Program-made: the position numbers and the translations under genes | Part shown: positions 52,127-63,457 of the stretch, piece after piece | Numbering within the stretch: the stretch's first letter is position 1 | How the letters are laid out: each line of letters starts with the position of its first letter | The notes under the pieces: generated by a model | What the model saw: only the letters and a program-made list of their open reading frames with translations | Database searches by the model: none | What the model was told of the DNA's origin: nothing | From: an uncultured Clostridia bacterium | GTDB taxonomy: Bacteria > Bacillota > Clostridia > Oscillospirales > Acutalibacteraceae | NCBI GenBank assembly: GCA_944380875.1 | Contig: CALWJA010000063.1 | Coordinates: forward strand, 1 to 64,000 | Direction of reading: 5' to 3' | DNA length: 64,000 bases

Positions 52127-53120
52127 ACATCTCCCGCACCCTTTCCCGGATAGCGCTTTCCGGCAGGCTGTTGCGCTTGCCCGAAAGGATCATCCGAACC
52201 GTCCGGATCTCGTTTTCTCTTGCCAGCACATAGGCCGCCAAAGGCGACAGCGTAAACGGATTATACTTCTGGGGCTGGATCAGCTCCATGAGCCTGTCGT
52301 CGCACCATTTTTCAAAAGCCGAAAAGGATTCCGAAAGAGCTTTCGCCGCCCCTTCCCATTTTGTACCTGAAAGATAGGAAAGAAGCTCCTTTTCCCCTTT
52401 CGCAGCCGATGAAGCCAGCTCCTCCAGCTGAAGAGAAGGGCAGGGAGCAAGGGATTCCCGGATAAAATCCAAAGGCTTCCCCGTCCGGGCGCAGCGTGCC
52501 GCTATGCGGATGTCCGCCGCCCCGACCTTTTCCGCTCCGTAGGCCCTTATAACCTGGCTCTCGGATTTTGCAGCGGCTTCCCCGATTGCGGTAAGGGCAG
52601 CTTTGTCCAGAATTCTGTCGCAAAGCTGGCCGTCCCTTGTGCGCAGCAGGGCAGAAAAAGCTTTTTCCGCCGGCTCGCGCATTTTTTCGGGAAGCATTTC
52701 GGGCTGCCGCTCCTTCAGTGCCTGCACCATATCCGCCGGGGGAATAGTTCCGCCCTCCAGCATAAGCCCCGAAGGATCCGTGTCCGTCACAACGGCTTTT
52801 ATGGCCGCCTTCAAATTATGATAGTCCGTCTCATACAGGAACACGTCGAAAACACTCATATCCTGCACAAGCTCCCGCATCAGTTCCCAGGTTTTCTCCG
52901 TTTCCGCCATGAGGATTTCTTCCGTCTTGTCCGTATGGCCCCGGGAATTTTCCCCGGCCTGAGTGCTTCCTGTCCATCCTCGTTCCGCCAAAAGGCGAAG
53001 GCAGTCTTCTTCGCTTTTAGCCGCCAGAAGCTGGTCGATAAACGAACCCGAAAGAAGATTCATCTCTTTGGAACGGATCCGGGCCACAGCATACGCATAC
53101 TGTTTTTCCGCCATACTCAT
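52119..53120 (-). CDS. ntpC: V-type ATPase subunit C
   Basis: 333 residues, helical funnel (V-ATPase C / AC39 family) that links the rotor axle to the membrane ring. Starts MSMAEKQYAYAVARIRSKEM. Internal DVFLYETDYHNLKAAIKAV and the C-terminal MELIQPQKYNPFTLSPLAAY followed by YVLARENEIRTVRMIL are diagnostic. GGGAGGGGTGAGCGG precedes the ATG. Confidence 0.92.
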   Translation of the reverse strand: MSMAEKQYAYAVARIRSKEMNLLSGSFIDQLLAAKSEEDCLRLLAERGWTGSTQAGENSRGHTDKTEEILMAETEKTWELMRELVQDMSVFDVFLYETDYHNLKAAIKAVVTDTDPSGLMLEGGTIPPADMVQALKERQPEMLPEKMREPAEKAFSALLRTRDGQLCDRILDKAALTAIGEAAAKSESQVIRAYGAEKVGAADIRIAARCARTGKPLDFIRESLAPCPSLQLEELASSAAKGEKELLSYLSGTKWEGAAKALSESFSAFEKWCDDRLMELIQPQKYNPFTLSPLAAYVLARENEIRTVRMILSGKRNSLPESAIRERVREMYV

Positions 53121-53124
53121 CCGC

Positions 53125-53721
53125 TCACCCCTCCCGGAACAGGATGGATCCGGCTATATCCGCCATATCGTCCCTGCCGGCGCTAAATAGCGCCTCTATG
53201 GAGCAATTTTCCTCCACGCCCCCATAGAGCAAAACGCATCCGCCGCGGATATTCCGGGTTTCCTTCGAAAGCTTCAGGCTTGCGCCCTGGGGAAGAAGAG
53301 CCTCCAGCTCCTTTTGAAATGTATCCGGAAGACGGCCCCTGTCCCTGGGAGAGAACAAAATCTCCCCTTCCCTGGGCAGGGCGTTTTTGGCCGCGATACG
53401 CTCCAAAAGGCGGAAATACGCCCCTTCCTCCATTTCGTATACGCTCTCCTGGGCCTTTTGGAGAAGCTCCGCCAGAATCTCCTGTTTTGCCTCCAGAAGC
53501 ATTCTGCGGGAAAGAAGGTTGGCGGCGGAGGAACCTCTTTCCAGAATGTCCCGGCTCTCCCGGGTTCCCTGGGCCCGTATTTCTTCGCATTCCGCTTCCG
53601 CCTTTTCCCGGAGTTCTTTTCGGAGTCCTTCGATTTTCACATCGGCCTCCTGCAAAATTTTATCCGCTGCGGCGCGGCCTTCTTCCTGTATTTCCTGTAA
53701 AATTTTCTCAATACCGCTCAT
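53125..53721 (-). CDS. ntpE: V-type ATPase subunit E
   Basis: 198 residues, peripheral-stalk subunit. A long N-terminal coiled coil rich in E/A/K (about 1-110: EKILQEIQEEGRAAADKILQ...) and a compact C-terminal alpha/beta head with GGCVLLYGGVEENCSIEALF. The overall pattern fits the E family though local identity is low. Confidence 0.88.
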   Translation of the reverse strand: MSGIEKILQEIQEEGRAAADKILQEADVKIEGLRKELREKAEAECEEIRAQGTRESRDILERGSSAANLLSRRMLLEAKQEILAELLQKAQESVYEMEEGAYFRLLERIAAKNALPREGEILFSPRDRGRLPDTFQKELEALLPQGASLKLSKETRNIRGGCVLLYGGVEENCSIEALFSAGRDDMADIAGSILFREG

Positions 53722-53816
53722 GGTTCCGACCTGCTTCCCCAGGGGAAGCCTTCCCCTTTCTCCTGAGTTTCCGGAGGCCTTTCGGCCCGCCGTTCACAAC
53801 CGCCTTCAAAATGCCG

Positions 53817-56335
<2,519 letters not shown>

Positions 56336-56373
56336 TTGTTCTCCTCCCTTCCGAGTGGGGTGCTCCCCGCCTC

Positions 56374-56685
56374 TTATTTTGCAAGGTATTCTATTACCGC
56401 CTCAATAGCTTGTTTCTCCCGCTTTAAGGCGTTTTCACGCATACGTCCGATCTCTTCCTGAGCAGAAAGCTGCGTTTGACGGCTGAGCTCCTCTGTCTCC
56501 CTTTTTGCCCCGGCTTTTTCCTCTTCAGCCGCAGCCCGAGCCTTAGAAAGCATAGCCTCCTTTTCCTGCTTCGCTTCCTCCTGGAACCGGGAAAGCCGTT
56601 GGCTCGCCTGTTCCCTTGCAGCCTTTTCAGCATCATCCGCTTCTTTTTCCGCCTGCCGGATCTTTTCTATGGTTTCTTTTGCCAT
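56374..56685 (-). CDS. ntpF: V-type ATPase subunit G/H (peripheral stalk coiled coil)
   Basis: 103 residues, almost entirely coiled coil with E/K/A heptads (IEKIRQAEKEADDAEKAAREQ...). First gene of the operon, position of E. hirae ntpF. Pairs with subunit E as peripheral stalk. AAAGGAATCGGG is a fair ribosome binding site. Confidence 0.85.
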   Translation of the reverse strand: MAKETIEKIRQAEKEADDAEKAAREQASQRLSRFQEEAKQEKEAMLSKARAAAEEEKAGAKRETEELSRQTQLSAQEEIGRMRENALKREKQAIEAVIEYLAK

Positions 56686-57082
56686 TTTTCCACCCGATTC
56701 CTTTTTTATCGTATATCTCTAAATCTATGCAGTCGCCTGAAAACAGTAATTTATATAGATTCTCCTTATGCGTCTTCTACAAAATTCTTAGTTTTTCAAC
56801 GTTCTGCAGCTAATCCTGATTCATCCAGTTGTATGACAAGACTTATCATACAACATGCGGAGTAAAATTTCAATAATGTTCTAATTATTTTTAAATTTTA
56901 CAAAACTTTTATAAAAATCATACATCTTCTTATTACTCTGCAAAAGTAACAATCTTAGTATATATGCTTTTTATAATTCGGCAATTACCGGTAATTTTCT
57001 GCATTTTACCATCTTGCAAGGAAAGGTTGCACAAAAATGGAGGAAAATCTTTTTTCCTGTGCTCTGGGAAGGGAAACTGTGC
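56686..57082. other. Divergent regulatory region between V-ATPase operon and pyrBI
   Basis: No gene. It contains an 8-bp inverted repeat TTGTATGA (56829-56836) / TCATACAA (56846-56853) with 9 nt between the arms, operator-like, roughly 145-170 nt upstream of the first V-ATPase gene. A TATATAAATT run near 56748-56757 might be a -10 on the minus strand; I see no confident -35. Confidence 0.5.
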
Positions 57083-57280
57083 TATAATAGGCAGGGTCTA
57101 AAATGAAATTCCAAAAGAAAAAAGGAGTTACCGATTTTAAAACCGTGTGTATCACACGTATACCTTTAACTATAGAGATAGTTTTTCCAGTTTTTCAGGA
57201 TCATTCGTGTTTTCCGGGGAATTTTACGGTATTTGAAAAACGAACCGGGGAATGAAGTGAAGAAAGGATGTATTGTTTAG
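57083..57280 (+). promoter_or_regulatory. Promoter and long leader of pyrBI
   Basis: An extended -10, TGCTATAAT (TATAAT 57083-57088), without a good -35. About 185 nt of leader follow. It contains a CGTGTG/CACACG hairpin with a 3-nt loop and a direct repeat of CCGGGGAAT in its second half. A 50-codon frame (57103-57255) begins 8 nt from the predicted start and has no ribosome binding site; AAAAAAGGAG further on faces only an ATT or GTG. The length suggests post-initiation control. Confidence 0.55.
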
Positions 57281-58234
57281 ATGGAACAAATGAAACTGCG
57301 GCATCTGATTGACCCGTTGGATTTCTCTTCGCAGGAAATCATTCGCCTTTTAGATCTGGCTGACGCCATTGCGTCCTCCCCAAAATCCTATTTTGGCATC
57401 TGCGAGGGCAAAAAGCTGGCAACCTTATTTTATGAACCCAGCACAAGAACCCGTCTGAGCTTTGAGGCAGCCATGCTGAATCTGGGCGGGCAGACTCTTG
57501 GTTTTGCCACAGCGGATTCCAGTTCAGCCTCCAAAGGGGAAAGCGTTGCGGATACCATCCGGGTAATTTCCGGTTATGCGGATATCTGCGCCATGCGCCA
57601 TCCGAAGGAAGGCGCTCCGCTGCGAGCCTCTCATTATTCCCGAATTCCCGTCATCAATGCGGGAGACGGCGGCCACCAGCATCCCACCCAAACCCTGACC
57701 GATCTTATGACCATCCGTCGGCGGAAAGGTTCTCTTTCCGGGCTTACCATCGGCCTGTGCGGAGATCTGAAATTCGGGCGCACCGTTCATTCCCTGATCC
57801 GCTCCCTGGCCCGTTATGATGGTCTGCGGTTTGTGCTCATATCTCCCGAAGAGCTGAAAACACCCCAATATGTATTGGAGGATTCCCTGATCCCCCGGAA
57901 TATCCCTTATTGCGAAGTCTCTTCCCTGGAGGATTCCATGCCGGAGCTGGATATTCTCTATATGACCCGTGTGCAGCGGGAACGCTTCTTCAACGAGGAA
58001 GATTATGTCCGTCTGAAAGACAGCTATATCCTTACGGAAGACAAAATGAAGCTTGCAAAGCCCGATATGGCCGTGCTTCATCCCCTTCCCAGGGTAAACG
58101 AAATTGCCCTGGACGTGGATGACGACCCCCGCGCCGCTTATTTTGAGCAGGCGCAAAACGGCGTATATGTACGTATGGCGTTGATTATGACCCTTCTGGG
58201 TCTGGATGAAGGGAAGGTATTCCAGAATGCTTAA
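57281..58234 (+). CDS. pyrB: Aspartate carbamoyltransferase catalytic chain
   Basis: 317 residues. Carbamoyl phosphate site [20 protein letters not shown] (STRTR), the 80s loop [24 protein letters not shown], and aspartate-site [14 protein letters not shown]. Catalyses carbamoyl aspartate formation in pyrimidine synthesis. The end overlaps pyrI (AATGCTTAA), so the two subunits are translated together. Confidence 0.97.
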   Translation: MEQMKLRHLIDPLDFSSQEIIRLLDLADAIASSPKSYFGICEGKKLATLFYEPSTRTRLSFEAAMLNLGGQTLGFATADSSSASKGESVADTIRVISGYADICAMRHPKEGAPLRASHYSRIPVINAGDGGHQHPTQTLTDLMTIRRRKGSLSGLTIGLCGDLKFGRTVHSLIRSLARYDGLRFVLISPEELKTPQYVLEDSLIPRNIPYCEVSSLEDSMPELDILYMTRVQRERFFNEEDYVRLKDSYILTEDKMKLAKPDMAVLHPLPRVNEIALDVDDDPRAAYFEQAQNGVYVRMALIMTLLGLDEGKVFQNA

Positions 58235-58652
58235 TATCGACAGTTTGCAGAACGGCATTGTGATCGACCACATCACCGCAGGAACCGCCATGGTGATTTA
58301 TGACCTTCTGGAGCTTGGCCGGCTGGATTGCTGCGTGGCCATTATCAAAAACGCCAGAAGTGAAAAATACGGCCGAAAGGATATCATTAAAATAGACGGG
58401 GAACCAAATGTGAATGTGGATATTTTAGGTTTTCTGGATCCCAATATTACCGTGGGCATCATTCGGGAGGGTATTTTGGTGGAAAAACGCAAACCCCAGA
58501 TGCCCAAGACGCTGAAAAACGTCATTCGCTGCAAAAACCCCCGGTGCATCACCAGTACGGAGGAAGAAATCGATCAAATATTTATCCTTTCGGAAAACAA
58601 TAAATACCGGTGCGCATACTGCGAGCAGGAATATCAGCCTAAAAAGAAATAA
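58227..58652 (+). CDS. pyrI: Aspartate carbamoyltransferase regulatory chain
   Basis: 141 residues from ATG 58227 (GAAGGGAAGG upstream). N-terminal allosteric domain ([19 protein letters not shown]) and C-terminal zinc domain with four Cys: CKNPRC and CAYC. Confers CTP/ATP control on PyrB. The fourth residue pattern 'SLQNG' and [16 protein letters not shown] are typical. Confidence 0.96.
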   Translation: MLNIDSLQNGIVIDHITAGTAMVIYDLLELGRLDCCVAIIKNARSEKYGRKDIIKIDGEPNVNVDILGFLDPNITVGIIREGILVEKRKPQMPKTLKNVIRCKNPRCITSTEEEIDQIFILSENNKYRCAYCEQEYQPKKK

Positions 58653-58824
58653 TTTTTTCTTCGAAATTCGGATCCTCCCTGCCGTTTTCGCTCTTTCTTT
58701 CAGTATAATTTTTACTATTTTCAAAATATGCAATAAAATATACAAATAGTATACTCTTTTCTATTTGAAAATACCCTTCGGCAGCATACGTGCAGAATCG
58801 AACCATACGGAAAGGAAAATGTGC

Positions 58825-59613
58825 ATGATACCTATTGAACAGCTTACAAAAGAACAGGCCTCCGGTATCCGTTATATTCTGACGGATATTGACGACACCA
58901 TCACCACCCATGGTAAATTGCCTGCCTGCGCATACGACGCCATGTGGCGCCTGCACGACGCAGGCTATAAAGTAATTCCCGTAACCGGCCGATCCTGCGG
59001 TTGGTGCGACCTGATTGCCCGGGAATGGCCTGCCGCCGCGGTGGTAGGGGAAAACGGCGCTGTAGTCTACTATATGGAGGAAGGCCATCTGAAGGTGTTC
59101 ACCCATCCCAGCGTAGCCGGGGATGCGGTTCATAAAAAGCTGGAAGATGTGAAGGAAGCCTGCCTGAAGGGTGTACCCGGTACCAGAGTAGCAAAGGATC
59201 AATTCTCCCGGGTATACGATCTGGCCATTGATTTTGGGGAAGAACCTCCGTATCTGGGGCTGGACGCCGCTGAAAAAATCAAGGATATCTGTGTTTCCAT
59301 GGGTGCCCAGGCCAAAGTCAGCTCCATCCATGTGAACGCCTGGTTCGGAGACTATAACAAGCTTTCCATGACGAAACTCTTTATGGAGACAGTCTGGGGC
59401 GAAAAAGAAATCCGGGATAAGATCCTCTGGTTTGGGGATTCTCCCAACGACGAGCCCATGTTTGCCTATTTTCCCAACAGCTGTGGTGTGGCCAATATTA
59501 AACCCTTTGTGGAGCGGATTCAGCATCTGCCCACTTTCGTAGCCCCCTATGAAGGCGGAGAAGGCTTTGCGGCGGCCATCGATCATTTGCTGAAGCTGCA
59601 GCCCCATGTGTAA
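58825..59613 (+). CDS. HAD-superfamily sugar-phosphatase-like hydrolase (Cof/SPP type)
   Basis: 262 residues from ATG 58825 (GGAAAGGAAA upstream; ATG 58819 too close). HAD motif I ILTDIDDTITTHG, motif II PVTGRSCGW, the conserved ENGAVVYYMEEGH, and motifs III/IV region KLSMTKLFMETVWG with WFGDSPNDEPMFAYF. C2B cap as in sucrose-phosphatase and Cof proteins. Substrate unknown. Ends at a strong terminator. Confidence 0.88.
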   Translation: MIPIEQLTKEQASGIRYILTDIDDTITTHGKLPACAYDAMWRLHDAGYKVIPVTGRSCGWCDLIAREWPAAAVVGENGAVVYYMEEGHLKVFTHPSVAGDAVHKKLEDVKEACLKGVPGTRVAKDQFSRVYDLAIDFGEEPPYLGLDAAEKIKDICVSMGAQAKVSSIHVNAWFGDYNKLSMTKLFMETVWGEKEIRDKILWFGDSPNDEPMFAYFPNSCGVANIKPFVERIQHLPTFVAPYEGGEGFAAAIDHLLKLQPHV

Positions 59614-59640
59614 TGGATGATACAGAAAGCTATACATAAA

Positions 59641-59686
59641 AGCCCCCCGACGGAACGTTTCCTCGTTCCGTCGGGGGGCTTTTTTC
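59641..59686. terminator. Strong bidirectional terminator
   Basis: Perfect 17-bp stem AGCCCCCCGACGGAACG / CGTTCCGTCGGGGGGCT, loop TTTCCT, then TTTTTC. Between convergent HAD and GH31 genes. Confidence 0.93.
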
Positions 59687-59711
59687 ACCTATAGCATTTT
59701 AACACAAGACA

Positions 59712-62111
59712 TCAAGCCATAGCCGTAAGGATTTCACAGAGAGCCTTATACAAATCCCCATCCAGTTCCAAAGCCTGCAGCCGGCTCAAAAGGACGGGCA
59801 CATTTTTTTCCTCCTGCACAAGACCGTAAATCTGATCTTTACGATCAAAAGGAATCTCCGCCTGGTTCAGGAAATCAAAAATCCGCTCTGTGGGATTGTT
59901 ATCCGAAAGGGAAGAGAAAATTTCCAGGCGGATTTCATCTTCGGGGCATCCTTCTGCCAAAGCAATGCGCAGCATGGCTTTTTTCCCGTCATAGGAAATC
60001 TCTGCTTTTTCCTCTTTCCCATTGCGGTATATGCGAACATCGTTCCCGCCACAGGGAGCGCAGCCCATAATTTCCACCGCAAAAGTCCTTTTTTCCGGAA
60101 GGAGGGATGCATCCCCCTGCACCGGGGAAATCGTAAAGAAGGAAACGCCTTGATCTTTCCATTCCCACTTCATAGGCGTTTTCGCCCAGTCACCCTTCTC
60201 ATACGCCAGAGTTTCTCCGTCGTCTTCATACAGGGTAAAGGAGCCGCTTGCCCCGGCAAATACGCGAAGGGTCAGGCTTTCCGGATTTTCCACTGCCTCT
60301 TTTCCGAAAATGCAGTCCGAGAGGGGCACAATTCCGCCGGCCTTTCCTAAAACGGGGATGGAAGAAAGCCCCCTGTAAAGTTCAATCTCCCTGTTTCCTC
60401 TGTATACAAGACCCGTAAAGAAATCCACCCAGATGCCCTGAGGAAGCCAGGCCTTTACCTTTCCCAAATTGATTCCCTTAATCCGGGGCGATGTAATGGG
60501 AGCAGCTATAAGCTCTGTGCCGAAATGGTATTCATTGGGTACCCTGTAGGCCTCAGGCGCCATGGGCGCTTCGTAATACATAGGCTCCACCAACGCTCTT
60601 TCTTCCGCAAAGGCCCTGTGGTTCATGGTATACAGATAGGGGATCAGCCTGTGCCGGAGCCGCAGGAATTCGTTCATTACTCCATGGGTCTCTTCCCCAT
60701 AACGCCATGGTTCCTTTCCGTTAAAAATATTGCAGGTGCTGTGCAGCCGGTTGATAGGAGAAAATACCCCCAGCTGGCACCATCTGGCCATCATTTCGTC
60801 ATTCTTTTCGCCCTGCATATGGCCGCCTATGTCATGGCTCCACCAGCCGTATCCGATGTTGGCGGCATTAGCTGTAAAATAGGGCTGGAACTGCAAAGAA
60901 TCCCAGGAGACAACCGTATCCCCCGAAAAACCTACCGGATAACGATGGCTTCCGGGACCTGCATACCGGGAAAAGGTCATGGGCCGCTTGCCGTCCCTGC
61001 CGCTGTCCAGAAAATGGTAGTGATTCAGCATCCAGAGGGGATCCAGCCCTTCCACACCTGAGGACGTGCCCTGCTGCCAGTCAATCCACCAGAAATCCAC
61101 GCCCTCTTTTTCGTGGGGATGGTGAAGATACGTAAAATACGCCTCCAAAAATTTCGGATTTCCAATATCAAACCGCACTGGTTCCTCCGCTTCTGCATCC
61201 ACGCCCATGACTTCTGCTATCTTAGGATATATTTCCTCATGGGCCTGCACCCCGTCCGCCGGATGGACATTCAGGGTAACATGCATCCCTCTTTCGTGAA
61301 GCCAGCTGAGGAATCTTTCCGGATCGGGAAAGAAATCCCGATTCCAAGTGTAGCCCGTCCAACCGGAACCATATTTCGGGTCGATATCCACCAGATGCCA
61401 GTCCATATCGATTACTGCCACAGAGAAAGGAACTTTCTCCTCCCGGAACCGGTTCATCAGTTCCATATACGACTGTTCCGTATATTTATGGTAGCGGCTC
61501 CACCAGTTTCCCAGTGCGAACCGGGGCAGCATGGGGGTCCTGCCGCAAAGCCTGTAAAAATCCTGCAGGCACTCTATATACTCCCTGCCATAGCCGAAGA
61601 AGTATACATCTTCTCCGTTTCCCCTGCGCGGGGTCACCCATCCGTCCTCTGTAAGAAGCAAAGAACGGCTGTCATCCAAAACGGCGAATCCATTTTTGGA
61701 AATAACACCGTGCCCCAGAGGAATTGCGCCGTCCGCCTCATCCAAGGTGCGGGCAGTGCCGCCCAGATCCCGCACAGGATCGGAATAGTGCCATACGCTG
61801 CCATAAGTGCATCCTTCGGCAAAAACCTGAATCCGCAGGGTGTTTTTGCTGAATTTTCCGCCCGAATAGGTCAGAAGCAGACGCTTCGTGCGAATAGAAA
61901 TTCCCTCCGGTCCCTTTTCCAGGCGAAATTCCGGCGTTTCAAAATCCCGGTTCCAGACTGTCTGGCTGGGGCGGTCTTCAAATATACCGTCTTCGCTGTA
62001 TTCCAGCCGGAGAAGGCTTTCTGTAAGAACTGTAATCCGGTATGTATCTCCCTGCACAATGCTCTCCGGTTTGCTTTTTGAGGTGGTTTTCACCCTATAT
62101 ATCTCTTTCAT
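59712..62111 (-). CDS. GH31 alpha-glycosidase
   Basis: 799 residues. N-terminal beta-sandwich domain (about 20-190), catalytic barrel (about 195-540) with nucleophile Asp344 in FWWIDWQQGTSS and acid/base Asp398 in GFSGDTVVSWDSL; WDWHLVDIDPKYGSGWTGY-type loop (DMDWHLVD), and two C-terminal beta domains (to about 735). The last ~65 residues (from SDNNPTERIFDFLN) form an additional small helical domain not part of the standard GH31 layout. No signal peptide. Likely acts on imported alpha-glucosides or similar; specificity is not deducible. Confidence 0.93.
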   Translation of the reverse strand: MKEIYRVKTTSKSKPESIVQGDTYRITVLTESLLRLEYSEDGIFEDRPSQTVWNRDFETPEFRLEKGPEGISIRTKRLLLTYSGGKFSKNTLRIQVFAEGCTYGSVWHYSDPVRDLGGTARTLDEADGAIPLGHGVISKNGFAVLDDSRSLLLTEDGWVTPRRGNGEDVYFFGYGREYIECLQDFYRLCGRTPMLPRFALGNWWSRYHKYTEQSYMELMNRFREEKVPFSVAVIDMDWHLVDIDPKYGSGWTGYTWNRDFFPDPERFLSWLHERGMHVTLNVHPADGVQAHEEIYPKIAEVMGVDAEAEEPVRFDIGNPKFLEAYFTYLHHPHEKEGVDFWWIDWQQGTSSGVEGLDPLWMLNHYHFLDSGRDGKRPMTFSRYAGPGSHRYPVGFSGDTVVSWDSLQFQPYFTANAANIGYGWWSHDIGGHMQGEKNDEMMARWCQLGVFSPINRLHSTCNIFNGKEPWRYGEETHGVMNEFLRLRHRLIPYLYTMNHRAFAEERALVEPMYYEAPMAPEAYRVPNEYHFGTELIAAPITSPRIKGINLGKVKAWLPQGIWVDFFTGLVYRGNREIELYRGLSSIPVLGKAGGIVPLSDCIFGKEAVENPESLTLRVFAGASGSFTLYEDDGETLAYEKGDWAKTPMKWEWKDQGVSFFTISPVQGDASLLPEKRTFAVEIMGCAPCGGNDVRIYRNGKEEKAEISYDGKKAMLRIALAEGCPEDEIRLEIFSSLSDNNPTERIFDFLNQAEIPFDRKDQIYGLVQEEKNVPVLLSRLQALELDGDLYKALCEILTAMA

Positions 62112-62246
62112 TGCCCTTCACCAGTCTCCTTTTGTTGCTATTTCCAAGGCGAATTTTTCTTTGTCCCTTTTCCGGGGCTTTCTTACCCCCATTATATCGG
62201 CAGAGAAGTATAAAGTAAAGTAGGATTCTTCCGTATTTCTTTTTAT

Positions 62247-62298
62247 AAGAAGAAATACTTCTTTTTCATTGCAAAAGGAAGGAAAAGGCGCGTATAAT
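62247..62298 (+). promoter_or_regulatory. Promoter with adjacent palindrome upstream of the PfkB kinase
   Basis: TTGCAA (62269-62274), 18-nt spacer, TATAAT (62293-62298). Just upstream is the palindrome AAGAAG-AAATA-CTTCTT (62247-62263), which could be an operator. The transcript starts about 70 nt before the ATG. Confidence 0.6.
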
Positions 62299-62311
62299 AA
62301 GCAGAGACAAA

Positions 62312-62345
62312 CGGAGAGACACGGCTAAAAGCCGCCATTTCTCCG
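62312..62345 (+). promoter_or_regulatory. Hairpin in the PfkB-kinase leader
   Basis: CGGAGA (62312-62317) / TCTCCG (62340-62345) outer stem and CGGCT-AAA-AGCCG inner stem. It lies between promoter and ribosome binding site (GGAGGGATTTGT); role unknown. Confidence 0.5.
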
Positions 62346-62375
62346 AAAACTCCGGAAACATATGGAGGGATTTGT

Positions 62376-63362
62376 ATGCAAGCAGCAGGTTCCGAATTTG
62401 ATATCGCCGCCATAGGCGAGCTTTTGATCGATTTTACCCCCGCAGGATTCAGCGAGCAGGGAGACATGCTATTTGCCCGTATAGCGGGTGGTGCTCCGGC
62501 CAATGTTCTGGCGGCGGCCTCCAAGCTGGGATGCCGCACTGCTTTCATAGGAAAAGTAGGGCAGGATGCCTTCGGCCGATTTTTAAACGATACCCTGCAG
62601 CAAGCCGGGATCAATACCCGCGGCCTGGTTTCTTCCCCATATAATACCACCCTGGCCTTCGTAACCTTGGATGAGCACGGGGATCGTTCCTTCAGCTTCT
62701 ATCGAAAGCCGGGGGCGGATATGATGCTGGATTTTTCCGACGTAGATACCAGCATCGTGGAGAACTGCCGTATTCTTCATTTCGGCTCCGTTTCCCTAAC
62801 GGATGAACCCTCCCGTTCTGCTACACTGGAAACCGTCCGTCTAGCCCGTTCCTTGGGAAAAACCATCAGCTACGATCCCAATTACCGCCCTTTGCTGTGG
62901 GAGAATCGGGATGAGGCAGTCCGGTGGATGGGAGAAGGGCTCCGGCTGGCGGATATCGTGAAAATGTCGGAAGAAGAGCTTTTTCTCCTTACAGGCAGTA
63001 AGGATCCGGAAGAAGGAACGAAATATCTGGCGGAGGAAGGAAAGTCGCTCGTGCTGGTTTCTCTGGGCCCAAAAGGGGCCTTTTATCGGAAAGGAGAACT
63101 CTGCGGGCTTTTACCCACCTATGATGTGAAAACCATTGATACCAATGGTGCCGGGGATTCCTTTTTCGGCGCCATCCTCTGCCGTCTGGCCAAAATAGGC
63201 TCTTCCGCCTTTGCAAGACTAGATCGGCAGGCTTTGGAAGAGATTCTCTCTTATGGTAACGCTGCGGGTTCCCTGACCACCACGCGAAAGGGCTCCATAC
63301 CCGCCCTGCCTACGGAGGAAGAAATTCAGCGTTGCCGCCGGGAAGTGCCTCTTCTTTTGTAA
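62376..63362 (+). CDS. PfkB-family carbohydrate kinase (fructokinase-like)
   Basis: 328 residues. Ribokinase/PfkB fold: DIAAIGELLIDFTPAG, GGAPANVLAAASKLG, FIGKVGQDAFGRFL, and signature 2 DTNGAGDSFFGAILCRL with the catalytic Asp. TISYDPNYRPLLW and MSEEELFLLTG are fructokinase-like. Phosphorylates fructose or a related sugar. Close to GH31 and GH36 genes. Confidence 0.92.
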   Translation: MQAAGSEFDIAAIGELLIDFTPAGFSEQGDMLFARIAGGAPANVLAAASKLGCRTAFIGKVGQDAFGRFLNDTLQQAGINTRGLVSSPYNTTLAFVTLDEHGDRSFSFYRKPGADMMLDFSDVDTSIVENCRILHFGSVSLTDEPSRSATLETVRLARSLGKTISYDPNYRPLLWENRDEAVRWMGEGLRLADIVKMSEEELFLLTGSKDPEEGTKYLAEEGKSLVLVSLGPKGAFYRKGELCGLLPTYDVKTIDTNGAGDSFFGAILCRLAKIGSSAFARLDRQALEEILSYGNAAGSLTTTRKGSIPALPTEEEIQRCRREVPLLL

Positions 63363-63395
63363 AACATACAGGGCTTTTCCATTTACCCAAACAAA

Positions 63396-63420
63396 CGGGC
63401 AGTTCCGAAGGAACTGCCCG
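63396..63420. terminator. Bidirectional terminator
   Basis: Perfect 11-bp stem CGGGCAGTTCC / GGAACTGCCCG with loop GAA, then TTTTT. Between convergent kinase and pentapeptide-type genes. Confidence 0.88.
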
Positions 63421-63457
63421 TTTTTCATTATTTTAGTGTTATCTGCTGTTTTTCCGA

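Noticed and set aside
57103..57255. 50-codon ORF in the pyrBI leader as a real leader peptide
   Set aside because: Its ATG is only about 8 nt from the predicted transcription start and has no ribosome binding site; kept only as part of the leader description.
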